Source: Ramlibacter sp. (GTDB lineage: Bacteria; Pseudomonadota; Gammaproteobacteria; Burkholderiales; Burkholderiaceae). From it: DNA of 7,824 bases. Under the pieces are notes generated by a model. That model saw nothing but the letters and a program-made list of their open reading frames with translations, was not told the origin of the DNA and did no database searches. Shown piece by piece: positions 5,843 to 7,824 of this stretch (position 1 is its first letter; every line of letters starts with the position of its first letter). Location: the NCBI GenBank assembly GCA_014376915.1, contig JACMQP010000069.1, positions 1-7,824 on the forward strand. The letters run 5' to 3'. Made by a program: the position numbers and the translations under genes.

Positions 5843-7107
5843 CCAATCACTCCTTCAAAAAAGATCTTCCAAAGCGCTCCCTGGCGCATCCAGTACTGGC
5901 GCTTGACGGAGCCGACGCGCGAGCCGGAGACGACTTCGTCGAATGTGACGATCATCGTGTCGGCATTGTCGGTCCAGCGCAGGTACGACAGCTCCTTGAG
6001 GGCGACGTCGCGCCCCCGCGCCTTGTCGATTTCGGTGCGCAGGACAGGGGACCATTCGGCCAGCGTCTTGCCGCTGCCCGAGAAATCGGGCGAATAGAAA
6101 GCCAGCACCCGGGCGAGGTCGCCGCTGGACTTGGCGCTGCGCCAGGCCTGGATGGTATCCGCGAAGCGCCGGCTGTCGGGCTGCACGCTCTGCGGCGGCA
6201 CCCAGTGCAGGGTCTGCGCGATCACCACCGGCGTGGTGCGGATCTCCACCGTGCTGATGATGCGCTGCAGGTCCGGGTTGGCCAGCACGACGCAACCGTC
6301 GGTGGCCTTGGGCGCGCGCGAGAACTGCGCCGGTGGCGTGCCGTGCAGCCAGATGCCGCTGCCGGTCTTGCCGCGCCGCAGGTCGTACGGGTTGGGATAG
6401 TTGATCGGCAGGGCCCCGGCGCCGTAAAAGTCCTTCAGCGACTTCGGGTCGAGGTTGCTGGTGACGAAGTAGACGCCCAGTGGCGTGCGCAGGTCGCCTT
6501 CGGTCGACTTCTCGAGGCCGGACTTGCCCACCGAGATGTAATAGTCGCCCAGCAGCTTGAGGCCGGCCGGCGTGTTCTCGAACAGGTACAGGCGGGCCCG
6601 GGAAGCGTCGATCGCGATCGCGTGCTTGTTGCGCGGCGACAGCTGCAGGAACTGCGCCGGGATGGCGCCCACCGGCGGCTTCTCGCGCAGTGCGCGGATC
6701 CGCAGTTGCGATTCCTCACGCAGCTCCGCCAGCATCTGCGCGCCGGTGCGCGCCTCGGCATCGGGCACGTCGCCGAGCGCGCGCACGGGACGAGCCCGCG
6801 ACGCCAGCAGATCGCCGTACACGAGCTGCGCAAGCTGGAAGTTCGGATGGTCCTTGACCAGCGCCTCTGCCCGGTGCAGGGCCTCGCGCCCCTTGGCCTC
6901 GCCAATCAGTTTGTAGACCTCGATCAGGCGAGCTTCGGTCTCGCCGTCGCGGACCAGCCGCTGCGCGGGCGCGCGCGGTGCGGGCGCCGGACGCTGCGGC
7001 TTGGAAGCCTGGCGGACATGACGGTTGTTGTGGGACGCCAACGCGTTGCCTGCGGTCCATAGGCAGGCAGCAGAGAGGCACCAAAACACGAGCGAGGCTC
7101 GTTTCAT
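5839..7107 (-). CDS. Secreted YkuD L,D-transpeptidase/carboxypeptidase, Csd6-like
   Basis: This 422-residue secreted protein begins with a signal peptide (MKR, a hydrophobic core, and probable cleavage after ALA at residue 24). A Pro/Ala/Arg-rich spacer follows, then a short helical region (about 55-105) that resembles a single TPR hairpin. The YkuD catalytic domain spans about 155-298, with the active-site His255 in WLHGT and the nucleophile Cys272 in TDGCVVL. Asp270 takes the place of the second His often seen in SHGC motifs. The last hundred residues (about 316-422) look like an NTF2/SnoaL-like fold. This layout matches Helicobacter pylori Csd6, an L,D-carboxypeptidase that trims peptidoglycan tetrapeptides, so trimming is as plausible as 3-3 cross-linking. 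The ATG at 7107 is preferred because it gives a clean signal peptide and has AAGG nine bases upstream. A GTG at 7128 overlapping the upstream stop would add seven residues. Confidence 0.88.
   Translation of the reverse strand: MKRASLVFWCLSAACLWTAGNALASHNNRHVRQASKPQRPAPAPRAPAQRLVRDGETEARLIEVYKLIGEAKGREALHRAEALVKDHPNFQLAQLVYGDLLASRARPVRALGDVPDAEARTGAQMLAELREESQLRIRALREKPPVGAIPAQFLQLSPRNKHAIAIDASRARLYLFENTPAGLKLLGDYYISVGKSGLEKSTEGDLRTPLGVYFVTSNLDPKSLKDFYGAGALPINYPNPYDLRRGKTGSGIWLHGTPPAQFSRAPKATDGCVVLANPDLQRIISTVEIRTTPVVIAQTLHWVPPQSVQPDSRRFADTIQAWRSAKSSGDLARVLAFYSPDFSGSGKTLAEWSPVLRTEIDKARGRDVALKELSYLRWTDNADTMIVTFDEVVSGSRVGSVKRQYWMRQGALWKIFFEGVIG
5850..5855 (-). promoter_or_regulatory. Ribosome binding site of ppiA
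   Basis: AAGGAG on the minus strand sits seven bases before the ppiA ATG and lies within the last codons of the transpeptidase gene. It fixes the start at 5842 and shows that ppiA can recruit ribosomes itself despite the ATGA overlap. Confidence 0.88.
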
Positions 7108-7116
7108 GCGGACAAA

Positions 7117-7120
7117 CCTT
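7117..7120 (-). promoter_or_regulatory. Ribosome binding site favouring the 7107 start
   Basis: AAGG on the minus strand is nine bases before the ATG at 7107. The alternative GTG at 7128 lacks a comparable site. Together with the signal peptide beginning at MKR, this decides the start of the YkuD gene. Confidence 0.6.
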
Positions 7121-7124
7121 GGCG

Positions 7125-7824
7125 TCACGCGCCCGTCGATTCCCTGACGATCAGCCAGCGATCGCCGGACTTGACCAGTTCGAGCGTCTTGCGGCTGGAA
7201 ACGTTCAATGAGTCGGCGCTGTAGGCCTGCTTGAACTTCGCGACCGCCTTGCTGCCGTTGACGCTGACAGTGACGTCACTGAGCTTCACGCTGATGCGGT
7301 TCTTGCCGACGATGCGGGCGCGCCGCTCGCTTTCCCAGGCGGTGCGCGACACCTTGCCGGGCGGATCGAATTCCTTGCCGTAAGCGCCCAGATAACCGCC
7401 CATGTCCTTGGCGGTCCAGGCCGCGGCCCAGGCTTGCACTGCTGCCTCGACTTCCTTCGAGCCGCCCGCGGCGAGCGTGGCCGCGAGGGGTGCCGGAGCC
7501 GGCGTCGGGCTGGGCGCGGCAACGACGGCGGGAGCCGGCGTCGGAGCCACCACGCCACTGGACACCGGCGGCGTCCTGCTCGCGGCCACCGGGATCACCG
7601 GGGCCGGTGCGGGAGCGGGAGCCGGAGCCGGAGCGCGAGCTACCTGCGCGGTGCCTTTGCCGGTCGGCGCGAACAGTTCGCGGATCAAGGCCAGCTTGGG
7701 TTGCACTCCGGTGTTGCCGGCATCGAGTTGCAACGCCTTGCTGTAGGCCTGGCTGGCCAGCTTGGCATAAACGTCGCCCAGGTTTTCATGGGCCGTCGCG
7801 TAGCTCGGGTTGGTGCGGATCGCC
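7125..7824 (-). CDS. TPR protein with C-terminal NTF2-like domain (5' end missing)
   Basis: Only the last 232 codons are in the window; the frame is open to the right edge, so the start and probably most of the TPR array lie outside. The visible part begins with a TPR unit: NPSYATAHENLGDVYAKLA, then AYSKALQLD. A long Ala/Pro/Val linker with an (AP)6 run follows. The final hundred residues resemble an NTF2/SnoaL-like domain, with W-x(3)-W-x-x-K-D near its start, YGKEF, and the ending KSGDRWLIVREST. The same kind of domain ends the next gene. TPR units usually bind partner proteins; whether this protein is periplasmic cannot be judged without its N-terminus. Its TGA lies 18 bases before the preferred ATG of the YkuD gene, so the two are almost certainly co-transcribed and may act on the same envelope process. 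Confidence 0.85.
   Translation of the reverse strand, partial: AIRTNPSYATAHENLGDVYAKLASQAYSKALQLDAGNTGVQPKLALIRELFAPTGKGTAQVARAPAPAPAPAPAPVIPVAASRTPPVSSGVVAPTPAPAVVAAPSPTPAPAPLAATLAAGGSKEVEAAVQAWAAAWTAKDMGGYLGAYGKEFDPPGKVSRTAWESERRARIVGKNRISVKLSDVTVSVNGSKAVAKFKQAYSADSLNVSSRKTLELVKSGDRWLIVRESTGA
7603..7638 (-). repeat. Six tandem 6-base units coding for (Ala-Pro)n
   Basis: Six near-identical hexamers read on the plus strand as GCCGGT, GCGGGA (twice), GCCGGA (twice) and GCGCGA. On the minus strand they encode an Ala-Pro run in the linker of the TPR protein. In-frame hexamer repeats can gain or lose units without breaking the gene, so linker length may vary between strains. Confidence 0.75.

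Noticed and set aside
1..7824. Defence island, mobile element or CRISPR array
   Set aside because: There are no transposase, integrase or nuclease-system motifs, no regularly spaced repeats and no break in base composition; the genes are conserved housekeeping types.

Overview
This is a GC-rich (roughly two thirds G+C) chromosomal window with tight, mostly overlapping genes. It looks like housekeeping DNA from a betaproteobacterium, most likely order Burkholderiales (Comamonadaceae-like). The reasons are the order periplasmic cyclophilin, cytoplasmic cyclophilin, lpxH, which is common in that group; the strong third-position GC bias; and the long DUF349 protein with Ala/Pro-rich linkers. The taxonomic call is inference from gene content, not from a marker gene.

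Layout. Bases 1-274 hold no recognisable gene. They contain a run of stem-loops ending in a good plus-strand intrinsic terminator (127-174), and then the leader of a plus-strand gene. Bases 275-3160 encode a 961-residue DUF349 protein with two Ala/Pro-rich linkers, an Arg/Gly-rich segment and a helical C-terminus. Its stop codon overlaps the stop codon of the gene facing it.

From 7824 down to 3157 everything is on the minus strand and appears to be one operon. In transcription order it holds: a TPR protein with a C-terminal NTF2-like domain (its 5' part lies beyond the window edge); a secreted YkuD-type L,D-transpeptidase/L,D-carboxypeptidase with the three-part layout of Helicobacter Csd6; a secreted cyclophilin (ppiA); a cytoplasmic cyclophilin (ppiB); the lipid A enzyme lpxH; and an MtfA-type zinc peptidase. 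Four of the five junctions overlap or are separated by 13 bases or fewer. Only ppiA-ppiB has a real gap (55 bases), and it holds a small hairpin and a strong ribosome binding site.

Together the minus-strand genes are mainly about the cell envelope: peptidoglycan peptide trimming or cross-linking, periplasmic protein folding and lipid A synthesis, followed by a cytoplasmic peptidase. I do not see a defence system, mobile element, CRISPR array or obviously foreign segment. The points most worth a second look are the structured RNA-like stretch at 1-174, the Arg/Gly segment in the DUF349 protein, the paired NTF2-like domains in two adjacent genes, and the convergent genes that share their stop-codon bases with no terminator between them.
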